NCBI RefSeq assembly: GCF_947251645.1
Contig: NZ_OX366364.1
Span: 1 to 64,000 of the forward strand
Reading direction: 5' to 3'
DNA from: Wolbachia endosymbiont (group A) of Bibio marci
GTDB lineage: Bacteria > Pseudomonadota > Alphaproteobacteria > Rickettsiales > Anaplasmataceae
DNA length: 64,000 nt
The translations under genes and the position numbers were made by a program. Below the pieces are notes generated by a model. The model was given only the letters and a program-made list of their open reading frames with translations, searched no databases and had not been told where the DNA came from. Positions 28,435 to 37,197 of this stretch are shown here, in pieces; position 1 is the stretch's first letter, and the number at the start of each line of letters is the position of its first letter.

Positions 28435-29256
28435 TTAGGTATTTGTGCAGTTATTGGTGTTATCAAGATACTCCCTAATCTTCTTCAAATCCTCCCAGGC
28501 TAAACGTTTTTGTGCCGGTTGGCGAAGTAGGTAAGCTGGATGAAATATAGCGGCTGTGGTGATTGAATTGGACAAATATTGGTTAGTGTACGTATGAAAT
28601 CTACCACGCAAATTCGATATAGTTTTTGTGCTGTCAAGAAGGCTATAACACGCAATTCCCCCGACCAAAATTAGAATTTGCGGTGAAACCAGTGCAACAT
28701 GCTTCTCAACAAATGGTCTGCACATATCAAGCTCTAGGTCGGTTGGCTTTCTATTGCCAGGTGGGCGCCAAAATACAGTATTGCTTATGTATACCTTAGT
28801 GCGATCAAGATTGATTGCATTTAACATTTTATCGAGCAACATTCCACTTGCACCACAAAATGGTATGCCTTGAAGGTCTTCATTTGCCCCTGGAGCTTCA
28901 CCAACGAGCATAATTTTTGCGTTTGGATTACCATCGGAAAAAACAGTATTAGTTGCAGTTTTTTTTATCTCACAACCTTCAAATGATTCAACTGCACTTC
29001 TTAATTCATCCACACTACTACATTTACCTGCAAGTTTCCTTGCTTCAATTATCCAGTCACTTGGAAACATGTCTTTCCCATCTTTAGTGTCATTCCAGCG
29101 CGTATCTGCATCTTTCTTCTGGGTCCCAGTTTGGATAACAGAGGGTTGCACACTCTCTTTGCTCTCCAACTTTTTTTCCTCTTCATCCTCTGTTAGTGTG
29201 CAATCAACGCCCACTTCATGGTAGAATTTTAATAATTCTAGGTCTTCATTGCTCAT
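28435..29256 (-). CDS. Uracil-DNA glycosylase, family 4 type
   Basis: Removes uracil from DNA in base-excision repair. The catalytic core (about 85-273) has the motif GEAPGANEDLQGIPFCGASG, NTVFWRPPGNRKP and the late HPAYLLRQPAQKRLAWEDL, which match the Fe-S family 4 enzymes of alphaproteobacteria; FEGCEIKKTATN carries a probable cluster cysteine. A stretch near residues 37-55 (VIQTGTQKKDADTRWNDT) is encoded by a palindromic repeat of the CTGGGACCCAG/GCGCTGGAATGAC type, inserted in frame in the N-terminal linker. The start overlaps the end of def by 11 bp, so the two are co-transcribed. Confidence 0.88.
   Translation of the reverse strand: MSNEDLELLKFYHEVGVDCTLTEDEEEKKLESKESVQPSVIQTGTQKKDADTRWNDTKDGKDMFPSDWIIEARKLAGKCSSVDELRSAVESFEGCEIKKTATNTVFSDGNPNAKIMLVGEAPGANEDLQGIPFCGASGMLLDKMLNAINLDRTKVYISNTVFWRPPGNRKPTDLELDMCRPFVEKHVALVSPQILILVGGIACYSLLDSTKTISNLRGRFHTYTNQYLSNSITTAAIFHPAYLLRQPAQKRLAWEDLKKIREYLDNTNNCTNT
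29090..29145. repeat. Palindromic repeat embedded in udg
   Basis: GTCATTCCAGCGCGT... to ...CTGGGTCCCAGTTTGGAT is a degenerate member of the intergenic palindrome family, read in frame as part of the linker of the glycosylase. Confidence 0.7.
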
Positions 29257-29785
29257 AATGCTTTTTAACCTTCTGTGCTTTTTTCATGGCCATATCATAC
29301 TTCAACTTAGATAAATGTCTAATATATAACATGCCGTTTAAGTGATCTAATTCATGCTGAATACACCTTGCAAGCCAACCACTAGCTTTTAGTGTTTGTT
29401 CTTCATTATCTAAGTCTTTATATTTCACAGTTAAATACTTTGGACGCTTAATTTCATAGCTTTGCTCTGGAATTGAAAGGCACCCTTCTTTGAGAATCAC
29501 TTGTTCATCGGATAATCCCGTAATTTCTGGATTAATCATGCAAAATTTGCCAGTTGATTCATATCCTGCTGGCTCATTTTCAATTGTTTCTAGCTGAATG
29601 TCCATAACAAAAATTCTCTTTAACACTCCAACTTGCACTGCAGCAAGGCCAAGACCTTCTGCATCGTACACAGTTTCGAACATGTCATTTACTAATTCTT
29701 TAATTTTATCGTTTATATCTGTTACTTCACTGGCACGTGTGATTAGTCTTTCATCAGGAGCAATTACAATTGGTAATATGGACAT
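29246..29785 (-). CDS. def: Peptide deformylase
   Basis: Removes the formyl group from nascent protein N-termini. All three metal-site motifs are visible in the 179-residue protein: GLGLAAVQVG, EGCLSIP (Cys ligand) and HELDHLNG (two His ligands and catalytic Glu). It is first in a two-gene unit with udg and divergent from ftsA. Confidence 0.95.
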   Translation of the reverse strand: MSILPIVIAPDERLITRASEVTDINDKIKELVNDMFETVYDAEGLGLAAVQVGVLKRIFVMDIQLETIENEPAGYESTGKFCMINPEITGLSDEQVILKEGCLSIPEQSYEIKRPKYLTVKYKDLDNEEQTLKASGWLARCIQHELDHLNGMLYIRHLSKLKYDMAMKKAQKVKKHYEQ

Positions 29786-29923
29786 AAAAATTATAATTCT
29801 ATGTTTTGTTTTTCCTTTTGTCCAGAATTTAGGGTATATTAAAATGTTGCTATATCTATAATAGAAATATAAATTATTAAAGAAAGCTACAATTTAAATG
29901 AAATTGCGTAATAAGGTTAACTA

Positions 29924-31162
29924 ATGTACTCTGCAGTAATAGCAAAACCAAAGAGAAACGTTTTTGCTGTTTTAGACATAGGTACAACAAAGATTATTTG
30001 TCTAATTGTTAAGATAAATGGCAACTTCAGCTATAAAGTAACAGGAACGGGTTATAAGATTGCAGAAGGTGTAAACGGTGGGTCGATAACTAATGTAAAA
30101 TACGCAAATTACTCCATCTCATCAACTATAGGTTTAGCTGAGCAAGTATCAGAAGAAACTATAGACCAGATATATGTGAACATTGCTGGATGTGGCATCT
30201 CATCTTTCAATGTACATAATGAAATTATTGCAGCTAACCATGAGATTTCTGAGCGTGATATAAGACGTGTAGTTTTTCAAACATTTGAGAAATATATTGA
30301 AGACAATGTTATCATTCACAATATACCACTGAAATATCACTTAGATGACATGACTGACATAAAAGAGGTTGGTGGATTGTACGGAAAAAGACTATCTGCT
30401 GATGTTAATGTTGTCACTGCTTCGCGTCCAGCGCTTACCAATATTGAAAACTGTATTACCAATAATGGTGGATTAAATATGGCAGGTTGTATTGCTTCTG
30501 CATATTCTGCAGGTCTTGCCTGTCTGAGTGGAGATGAAAAAGAGCTCGGGACTGCTATTGTTGATATAGGAGGCGGATGCACTGCAATTGGAATTTTCAA
30601 AAGAGGGAAACTTGTGTATGCAAGCAGCGTTCCAATTGGTGGTGTTCATATCACTCGAGATATTGCTTACGGGCTATGCACAAGCATAGAACGTGCAGAG
30701 TATATAAAAATACTGTATGGTAGCACTATCGTAACTTCAATAGATGAGAATGAGTACATTACAGTGCAAAACAACGAAAATGATGAACCTACTCAAGTAT
30801 TCAAATCTGAGCTTATTAACATCATAAGACCAAGAGTTGAAGAAATACTTGAAATGGTAAGAGAGCAATTTCAAGAGCAGAAAGATCCAATTAATAAAGT
30901 AGTGATCACAGGTGGAACTAGTCAACTCACAAGCATGAAGGAAATTGCAGGCTATATATTCAATAAACAAGTTCGAATTGGGTGCCCTGAATCTCTTAGT
31001 GGCCTTGATGGCGAGTATAATAAAAATCCCGTATTTTCTGCTGCTATAGGTTCTATAAAGCTAATAGTTGACACTTTTTATAAAAATAATTCTGGTATTT
31101 TAGGTCAGGATGGTAAAATGAGTAAATTGTATAATTGGGTTAAATCAAAAGTTACAGTCTAG
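29924..31162 (+). CDS. ftsA: Cell division protein FtsA
   Basis: Actin-like ATPase that tethers FtsZ to the membrane. In 412 residues the phosphate-binding motifs FAVLDIGTTKIICL (N-terminal) and AIVDIGGGCTAIGIF, and the adenosine motif VVITGGTSQLTSM, are present. The last residues KLYNWVKSKV form the amphipathic membrane-targeting helix. It is separated here from ftsZ. The upstream gap of 138 bp to the divergent def gene probably holds its promoter. Confidence 0.93.
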   Translation: MYSAVIAKPKRNVFAVLDIGTTKIICLIVKINGNFSYKVTGTGYKIAEGVNGGSITNVKYANYSISSTIGLAEQVSEETIDQIYVNIAGCGISSFNVHNEIIAANHEISERDIRRVVFQTFEKYIEDNVIIHNIPLKYHLDDMTDIKEVGGLYGKRLSADVNVVTASRPALTNIENCITNNGGLNMAGCIASAYSAGLACLSGDEKELGTAIVDIGGGCTAIGIFKRGKLVYASSVPIGGVHITRDIAYGLCTSIERAEYIKILYGSTIVTSIDENEYITVQNNENDEPTQVFKSELINIIRPRVEEILEMVREQFQEQKDPINKVVITGGTSQLTSMKEIAGYIFNKQVRIGCPESLSGLDGEYNKNPVFSAAIGSIKLIVDTFYKNNSGILGQDGKMSKLYNWVKSKVTV

Positions 31163-31293
31163 ATTTCTGTTTTACCACTTGTCATACAAATGACTTGACA
31201 CTAGGATCCATAGGACTTATTTTTATAATATGTAAAGTTATTATGTTTATGTACTTGCGAGTAAGCGTAAAAGATCACCAATTACAATAAGAC

Positions 31294-32085
31294 ATGGAAA
31301 ATATGAACATAACTATACACTCACAAGAAGATTTTGAATTTATGCACAAGGCTGGCAGGCTTGCTGCTGAAACTCTTGATTTCATTGCACCATACGTAAA
31401 GGTAGGGGTGACAACTAGTGAGTTAAATGATCTATGTCATGACTTTATAATTAATGCAGGTGCAATTCCAGCACCACTAAACTATAGGGGGTATCCAAAA
31501 TCAATTTGCACTTCAAAAAATGCAGTTGTGTGCCATGGTGTTCCCGATGATAAACCGCTTAAAGATGGAGATATTTTGAATATTGACGTTACGGTGATTT
31601 TAAATGGCTGGCATGGTGATACAAGTCGCATGTTTTGGGTTGGCAAGCCATCAATAAAAGCAAAACGTTTGTGTGACGCTACTTATAATGCATTGATGGA
31701 AGCAATTAAACAAGTTAAGCCCGGCAATAAGCTAAATGAAATAGGGCTTGCTATAGAGAAATATATTAGAGGTTTTGGATATTCTATCGTACGCAGCTAC
31801 TGCGGACATGGTATAGGAAAAGTCTTTCATGCTCCACCGAATGTAGTGCATTTCTATGATCAAGATGAAAATCTCGTCTTGAAGGAAGGTATGTTTTTTA
31901 CAATAGAGCCAATGATTAATGCTGGAAAACATGAGACTCTGCTCAGTAAACTCGATGACTGGACAGTAACAACACGCGATCTTTCACTTTCTGCTCAATT
32001 TGAGCATACGATTGGAGTAACAAAAGATGGTGCTGAAATATTCACATTATCACCTAAGAATTGGCATTTCCCACCTTATAATTAG
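31294..32085 (+). CDS. map: Methionine aminopeptidase (type I)
   Basis: Removes the initiator methionine after deformylation. The 263 residues contain the five metal ligands in their usual context: NIDVTVILNGWHGDTSRMF (two Asp), GHGIGKVFHAPP (His), FTIEPMIN (Glu) and SAQFEHTIGV (Glu). Functionally paired with def nearby, although not in one operon. Confidence 0.95.
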   Translation: MENMNITIHSQEDFEFMHKAGRLAAETLDFIAPYVKVGVTTSELNDLCHDFIINAGAIPAPLNYRGYPKSICTSKNAVVCHGVPDDKPLKDGDILNIDVTVILNGWHGDTSRMFWVGKPSIKAKRLCDATYNALMEAIKQVKPGNKLNEIGLAIEKYIRGFGYSIVRSYCGHGIGKVFHAPPNVVHFYDQDENLVLKEGMFFTIEPMINAGKHETLLSKLDDWTVTTRDLSLSAQFEHTIGVTKDGAEIFTLSPKNWHFPPYN

Positions 32086-32112
32086 ATTTTTTTAAATTCT
32101 GCTATACTGCAA

Positions 32113-33369
32113 CTATACTTGGTTTACTTTGGGTGATTTTGAAGAAAGCTCACCCTTAATTTGCGATATAGCAACTAGCCCAATTAATGCACAGAAAATC
32201 ATGTAAAAACTAGCTGAAGTCTCTTGTCCTGTAACCTTGATAATTGTTGTGCATATAAATGGTGCAAGGCCACCAAAAAATCCAGCAGCTATATTTCTTG
32301 ATAAACCAAATCCGCTGTACCGAACCTTTGTTGGAAATAATTCGCACATAAGTGCACTGACAGGACCAAGCGATGCAGCTATTGGAATTATAAAAAGAAT
32401 GTGTGCCATAAAAGTGAGCAAGTAATCGCCAGTACATAACATTGAAAAAACTGGATAACTTACTATTACAAAAGTTATAAATGCAAACTTCATAACTTTT
32501 TCTCTTCCTATCTTATCAGAAAGTATAGCAAATAATATTGTCAATCCTCCAAGCGCAATTTGACTCAGTATTTCCACTATATGATTAAAATGAGTATTTA
32601 CTGTTAATATTTTATTCGTAAGCACATTGAAAAATACCAAATATATATAGAGAGACGCATTTTCAACCAAGTCAATACCTATTGATATTAGAACAGGCTT
32701 TTTGTAATTGTTTAATAACTCTTTTAATGGCAATTTAGACGGATTTTTTTGTCTTTTATACTCTGGGCTTTCATCAAGTATATATCTCATATATATGCTG
32801 ATTAATCCCATTGCTAAACTGAAAATGAAAGGTAATCTCCACCCCCAAGATTCAAAATCAGATACTTTTTTGCATATGAGTACCGCTATCAGGCTTAATA
32901 CTGAACCAAAAATTGCGCTTAATACTTCAATGCTGCCAAAAAATCCTTTTTTGTTTTTAGGAGCGTGTTCTATTAAAAATGGTGCATTTCCTGCTTCTCC
33001 CCCAAGGGATATACCCTGCAATAACCTTAAACACACTACCAGCATTGACGCTAGTATTCCAATGCTTTGATAACCTGGAACAAAAGCAATTAATACGGTT
33101 GATAAAGTCATTAATATAATCGAGAGCAATAAGGCAACTCTTCTGCCATGCTTATCACCAATGTGACCAAATATGGCAGCGCCGACTGGTCTCATTAAGA
33201 AACCCACTGCAAACACTCCAAAAGCCTTCAATACGCTGGTTAGTTGATCATCCGATGGAAAAAACACACCACCTATTATGTTTATTAAGTGGCCAAAAAG
33301 CATGTGGTCATACCACAATAAAGTGTTACAAATCAAACTCGAGAATATTGCTTTTGTTATTTGCTGCAT
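32113..33369 (-). CDS. MFS transporter, metabolite:H+ symporter (ProP-like) type
   Basis: Twelve-helix inner-membrane transporter of 418 residues. The loop motif GHIGDKHGRRVAL and the segment LRLLQGISLGGEAGNAP identify the MHS subfamily, which includes ProP and citrate/dicarboxylate symporters. Paralogues in Rickettsiales are thought to import osmolytes or amino acids from the host; substrate cannot be read from the sequence. It converges on map, with a 27-bp gap. Confidence 0.87.
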   Translation of the reverse strand: MQQITKAIFSSLICNTLLWYDHMLFGHLINIIGGVFFPSDDQLTSVLKAFGVFAVGFLMRPVGAAIFGHIGDKHGRRVALLLSIILMTLSTVLIAFVPGYQSIGILASMLVVCLRLLQGISLGGEAGNAPFLIEHAPKNKKGFFGSIEVLSAIFGSVLSLIAVLICKKVSDFESWGWRLPFIFSLAMGLISIYMRYILDESPEYKRQKNPSKLPLKELLNNYKKPVLISIGIDLVENASLYIYLVFFNVLTNKILTVNTHFNHIVEILSQIALGGLTILFAILSDKIGREKVMKFAFITFVIVSYPVFSMLCTGDYLLTFMAHILFIIPIAASLGPVSALMCELFPTKVRYSGFGLSRNIAAGFFGGLAPFICTTIIKVTGQETSASFYMIFCALIGLVAISQIKGELSSKSPKVNQV

Positions 33370-33597
33370 AATTTTCTATAGTTTGTTTAGTATTTAGTAA
33401 TATACATTACTTTTTTTTATATAATAGAAAAATTTGAACATTATATTAATAATAGTATCTTATTGAATCTTAATATTTTTATATCATTGACTATATTCAA
33501 GTATTTTTATATTATTGCCTATATACTTCCATGAAATATCATGTTTTAGTGGGAAGTTATTTTTATTTGTATGCACAGAGTCTCTTGATGGAGCACT

Positions 33598-34542
33598 ATG
33601 ACACACACTCCAGTTTTGTTAAAAGAGATGCTATCACTACTATCACCGCAGGATGGTGGTATATACGTAGACGCCACATTTGGAGCTGGAGGGTATAGCA
33701 AAGCAATATTGGAGTCAGCTGATTGCAAGGTATATGCAATTGATAGAGATGAAACGGTAACTAAGTTTTATGATGATTTAATCGTTAGATATCCCGATAG
33801 AATAAAACTATTCATTGAGAAGTTTAGTAATATTAAAAGTATACTAAGCAGTGTTGAGTCATCTTCTGTCATCCCAGTACTTGATACTGGAAAAAATAAC
33901 TGGTCACATGCTGGGATGACATCAAACGGAGTGGATGGGGTGGTCTTTGACATCGGAGTTTCATCTATGCAGCTTGATAATGGAGATAGAGGGTTCTCAT
34001 TTTTACATGATGGCCCACTCGATATGAGCATGGATAACTCTTCTTATATAAACGCTTCAACGTTTGTTAACGCTTTACGCGAAGAAGAAATTGCAAATAC
34101 TATATATAACTACGGAGGAGAGCATCATTCTCGCAAAATTGCAAGAGCAATAGTAAATGCACGGAAGAAGAAAACTATCAAAACTACATTTGAGCTTGCG
34201 GATATTGTACGTTCTGTGGTGTTCCGTGGAAAAAGCAAAATTGATCCTGCAACCAGAACATTTCAGGCAATCAGAATATGGGTAAACGATGAGCTGGGAG
34301 AACTTGAAAAGGGCATTAAAGCTGCATCTGAGATTTTAAGTGAGAATGGCAAATTAATTGTCGTCACCTTTCATTCCTTAGAAGATCGTATAGTCAAAAC
34401 TTTTTTTAAAGATTTATGTGCTACTGATTGCAAGACATTCTCTCTTCTAAATAAAAAAGTGATCAAAGCAAGTATAGAAGAAGTAAGTGCAAATCCGCGT
34501 TCACGCTCAGCAAAACTAAGAGCTATACAGAGGTTGTCATGA
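33598..34542 (+). CDS. rsmH: 16S rRNA (cytosine-1402-N4)-methyltransferase
   Basis: SAM-dependent methyltransferase acting on C1402 of 16S rRNA, in the dcw-type gene neighbourhood. Motifs HTPVLLKEML, VDATFGAGGYSKAIL (SAM site), VVFDIGVSSMQLD, RDGP-like GFSFLHDGPLDMSMD and FHSLEDRIVKTFF are present. Residues 91-108 (SVIPVLDTGKNNWSHAGM) are encoded by a palindromic repeat at 33868-33920, inserted between KFSNIKSILSS and GVDGVVFDIG. Despite this the frame is intact. GGAG precedes the ATG. The stop overlaps the start of ftsL by ATGA. Confidence 0.94.
   Translation: MTHTPVLLKEMLSLLSPQDGGIYVDATFGAGGYSKAILESADCKVYAIDRDETVTKFYDDLIVRYPDRIKLFIEKFSNIKSILSSVESSSVIPVLDTGKNNWSHAGMTSNGVDGVVFDIGVSSMQLDNGDRGFSFLHDGPLDMSMDNSSYINASTFVNALREEEIANTIYNYGGEHHSRKIARAIVNARKKKTIKTTFELADIVRSVVFRGKSKIDPATRTFQAIRIWVNDELGELEKGIKAASEILSENGKLIVVTFHSLEDRIVKTFFKDLCATDCKTFSLLNKKVIKASIEEVSANPRSRSAKLRAIQRLS
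33868..33920. repeat. Palindromic repeat embedded in rsmH
   Basis: GTCATCCCAGTACTTGATAC to CATGCTGGGATGAC is a member of the intergenic family, 53 bp long. It is read in frame as an extra surface loop of RsmH. Confidence 0.88.
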
Positions 34543-34844
34543 GAACTTTCTGCATCATCTCAATAGTTATGTTTTTTCTTAGCATTGTAGGACTATTTAA
34601 GGTAAAATTACATGTTCAGTCGTTAAATAGAGAGCTAATAAAAATAAAAAGTGAAATTAATTTAGTACAAAGTGATATAAAAGTTTTACAAGCAGAATGG
34701 AGCTATTTGAATAATCCAAAAAGACTTGCAAGCCTTGTAAAGAAATACCTGAAAAATAACTCTTTAATACTGGCTAGCCAGGTTAAAAATCTTGACTCTT
34801 TAAATGGCCGCAGCGTGCTAGCACAACTTAAAACCCAGAATTAA
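34539..34844 (+). CDS. ftsL: Cell division protein FtsL-like
   Basis: A 101-residue bitopic protein: N-terminal TM helix (about 4-22, FCIISIVMFFLSIVGLFKV), a coiled-coil stretch (LNRELIKIKSEINLVQSDIKVLQAEW) and the LNNPKRLASLVKKYL block typical of FtsL. Immediately downstream of rsmH with a four-base overlap, the classical position. Sequence similarity in this family is low, so size, topology and location carry the call. Confidence 0.82.
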   Translation: MRTFCIISIVMFFLSIVGLFKVKLHVQSLNRELIKIKSEINLVQSDIKVLQAEWSYLNNPKRLASLVKKYLKNNSLILASQVKNLDSLNGRSVLAQLKTQN

Positions 34845-34895
34845 ATTGGTTATACTAAGCCTTACCTTTTACAGACAAGCACACCATAATAAACC

Positions 34896-35195
34896 TTACT
34901 TTAGTATGAAGTTGCTTGCGTAAGATTTTGGCAGCCTCTTAACATTTTTTGGCATTTCAATTACGTATTTAACGTTGCGTTTTTTTGCGTAGAATACTGC
35001 TTTTTCAAGAGAATCAAACTTTAATACAATCTGTTTTTTTGGATCTTTTGAGCCAACCCACCCCATTAAAGGTTCAATGTAGTAAGAGCCAGATTCAATT
35101 TTTAGGTGCCAGAATTTTGTATTACCTAAACCAGATTGTGTTGCAGTTCTTGTTGGTTTATAAATCCTAAAAACTACTTTATTATCAATGCCCAT
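34896..35195 (-). CDS. Complex I NDUFS4-family subunit
   Basis: A 99-residue protein related to the mitochondrial 18-kDa NDUFS4 subunit (ETC complex I subunit conserved region), found in alphaproteobacteria. It shows VVFRIYKPTRTATQSG at the start, WHLKIES, EPLMGWVGSKD and AVFYAKKRNVKYVIE near the end. It is an accessory subunit of NADH:quinone oxidoreductase on the cytoplasmic side; nuoI is in the same window at 52376. Confidence 0.85.
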   Translation of the reverse strand: MGIDNKVVFRIYKPTRTATQSGLGNTKFWHLKIESGSYYIEPLMGWVGSKDPKKQIVLKFDSLEKAVFYAKKRNVKYVIEMPKNVKRLPKSYASNFILK

Positions 35196-35340
35196 AGTTC
35201 TTGTTAAATAAGCTTAAATATATATCTAAATAAATCCTTTCACAAACAATTAGTATGAAAGAATGAAGTTTGAAATAAATATTTTTATGTTATATTATTA
35301 TTAAATTATATTAAAAGGATTAGCTGAATAGGAGTAACCA

Positions 35341-35952
35341 ATGACGCAACAAGAAATAGTAACAATTAATGCAGAGTTACGTGATATAACAAAAACAAAA
35401 GCGATGCATTCTCTAAGGAAGAAAGGAAACATTCCTGGGATCATATATGGAAAGGGCCATGATAATGTAAATTTGACATTGTCTGCAAAGGAATTCACGA
35501 AGCAATATAAATCAGGCTCTCTTTCTGCACATTTGATAGAGCTGAATATTTCGGGCAAAAAGGAATATGCTCTTGTTCGCGATATCCAATTGCATGTAGT
35601 GAAGGATACTGTGCAACATGTTGATTTTCAATTTGTTGATAAAGGCAGCGAAATTAAAATAGACATACCTCTATCATTTGTGAATGAAAGTAAAGCTCCA
35701 GGAATCAAGTTAGGTGGAGTGATTAATGTTTTGTGTCGTTCTATTGCTGTTAAATGCTCTCCTGATAAAATACCTCAGGTTATTGAAGTTGATTTATCCG
35801 GTAAAATGATTGGCCAGTCTATACATATTAATGATGTAAAATTACCAGAAGGTGTTAAGTTTGTAGCTCATGAAGAAGAAAATTTTACCATTGTTACAAT
35901 TTCTGCTGCCGATAGTGACGTTGAAAAACCTCAAGCAGAAACAGAGGAATAG
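35341..35952 (+). CDS. rplY: 50S ribosomal protein L25/general stress protein Ctc
   Basis: Binds 5S rRNA in the large subunit. The N-terminal L25 domain (about 1-95, RKKGNIPGIIYGKG) is followed by the Ctc beta-domain (about 100-185), and the protein ends in an acidic tail. Length 203. AGGAG with good spacing precedes the ATG. The last base of its stop codon is the first base of the GTG start of pth, indicating translational coupling. Confidence 0.94.
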   Translation: MTQQEIVTINAELRDITKTKAMHSLRKKGNIPGIIYGKGHDNVNLTLSAKEFTKQYKSGSLSAHLIELNISGKKEYALVRDIQLHVVKDTVQHVDFQFVDKGSEIKIDIPLSFVNESKAPGIKLGGVINVLCRSIAVKCSPDKIPQVIEVDLSGKMIGQSIHINDVKLPEGVKFVAHEEENFTIVTISAADSDVEKPQAETEE

Positions 35953-36500
35953 TGCATCTGATAGTTGGGCTTGGTAACCCTGGCAGTCAATATGAGCTAA
36001 CTCATCATAATATTGGCTTCATCACCGTTGATACAATCTGCAAATATTGGAATTTCCAGTCGTTCTCTAAAAAAGCCGATTATCTAATAACCTCTGGCAT
36101 GATTAATGATAATAAAATCATGTTAATAAAGCCTTATTCATTTATGAATAATTCTGGCATCCCTGTTGCAAAAATACGAAACTTTTACAAATTGTCGCTA
36201 GATAATATCGTTGTCATACACGATGACGCTGATTTGGAACTTGGAAGAATAAAAATAAAGAAAGGTGGTAGCTCTGCTGGACATAATGGACTTAAATCCA
36301 TAGATAGTTTTATTGGCAACGATTATTGGCGCTTGAGATTTGGAGTGGGTAGACCTGAAGATCAAAGAAGCTTAGCAGATTATGTGTTATCAAAATTTTC
36401 AAATTTTGATAATGTTACTCCCTTAGTAGAGAAAATAGCGAAAAATATACACTTAATGCTGCAAGGAGATAATACAGCTTTTATCAATTTGATTGTATAA
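35952..36500 (+). CDS. pth: Peptidyl-tRNA hydrolase
   Basis: Recycles peptidyl-tRNA dropped by the ribosome. The 182 residues begin with GTG and the motif IVGLGNPGSQYELTHHNIGF (catalytic His in THHN) followed by KPYSFMNNSG, HDDADLELG and GSSAGHNGLKSI. The rplY-pth pair is conserved in many bacteria. Repeat copy D begins 82 bp after the stop, in the same orientation. Confidence 0.95.
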   Translation: MHLIVGLGNPGSQYELTHHNIGFITVDTICKYWNFQSFSKKADYLITSGMINDNKIMLIKPYSFMNNSGIPVAKIRNFYKLSLDNIVVIHDDADLELGRIKIKKGGSSAGHNGLKSIDSFIGNDYWRLRFGVGRPEDQRSLADYVLSKFSNFDNVTPLVEKIAKNIHLMLQGDNTAFINLIV

Positions 36501-36581
36501 TATTACGAAACACAAAACTAAATTTCACACAATTAAAATAACAGATTTCTTGCACTACCTCCCAAGCCACAACTGTCATTC

Positions 36582-37064
36582 AGTAGAAACAAAAACTTCC
36601 TTGACAAGCTTCGCCAGCCCCCTTATCATGAAACTGAAGCTATTGTGTTTGCTTTCGCCAATCTGCAGATTAAAAGGTAAGGATTACTTAATGTATCGGC
36701 GTCTTATGTTTAATTTTTTGCAGTATATAGATACTGTATGTCTTTACAAAACTTCATCTACATCTAGATTTTTATCTAAATAAGCTGAACGCGCTTATAA
36801 AGCGTTACAAGACATCAAAAAATGCCAATACTCGACAGAGATAGTAAAAGACTAGCTAACTCGGGGATTCTTTGTCTTTTTTTCTGCTTAGTAAATTTCT
36901 TAAACATTTGCAGCGTAAGTTAGTTGCAATTAAAAGCAGCTAAATCTTGCTTATCAAGCGTTTAAAACATAAAAAACGCCAATATTTTAAAGCGGATAAT
37001 AACCACGGGGCTTCTTTTGCCTTTTTTTTCGTTTGGTAAATTTCTTAAATATTTATGACTAAAA
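36582..37064 (+). repeat. Promoter-bearing dispersed repeat, copy D
   Basis: About 483 bp, the most divergent copy (perhaps 75-80% identical to A by eye), yet with the promoter unchanged. Both T-rich sub-units are recognisable. No ORF conserved between copies. Confidence 0.8.
36601..36629 (+). promoter_or_regulatory. Promoter of repeat copy D
   Basis: TTGACA (36601-36606), 17-bp spacer, TATCAT (36624-36629). Confidence 0.68.
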
Positions 37065-37077
37065 GAGCCCGTGAAGG

Positions 37078-37197
37078 GTGTCATTCCAGTGCTTGACACT
37101 GGAATCCAGCTTTTTCATAATCATCAAAACGTTGTACTTTAACATAAAACGGCTACTTTTATGCTTACCAACTTAATAAAATTCCTGGATCCCAGTG
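37078..37197. repeat. Palindromic repeats before IS copy 4
   Basis: GTCATTCCAGTGCTTGACAC, then a filler with AACGTTGTACTTTAACATAA, then CTGGATCCCAGTG, the last nine bases being the IS target. Confidence 0.78.

Noticed and set aside
36493-36783. 96-codon ORF after pth
   Set aside because: It lies mostly within repeat copy D and is not conserved as a frame in the other four copies.
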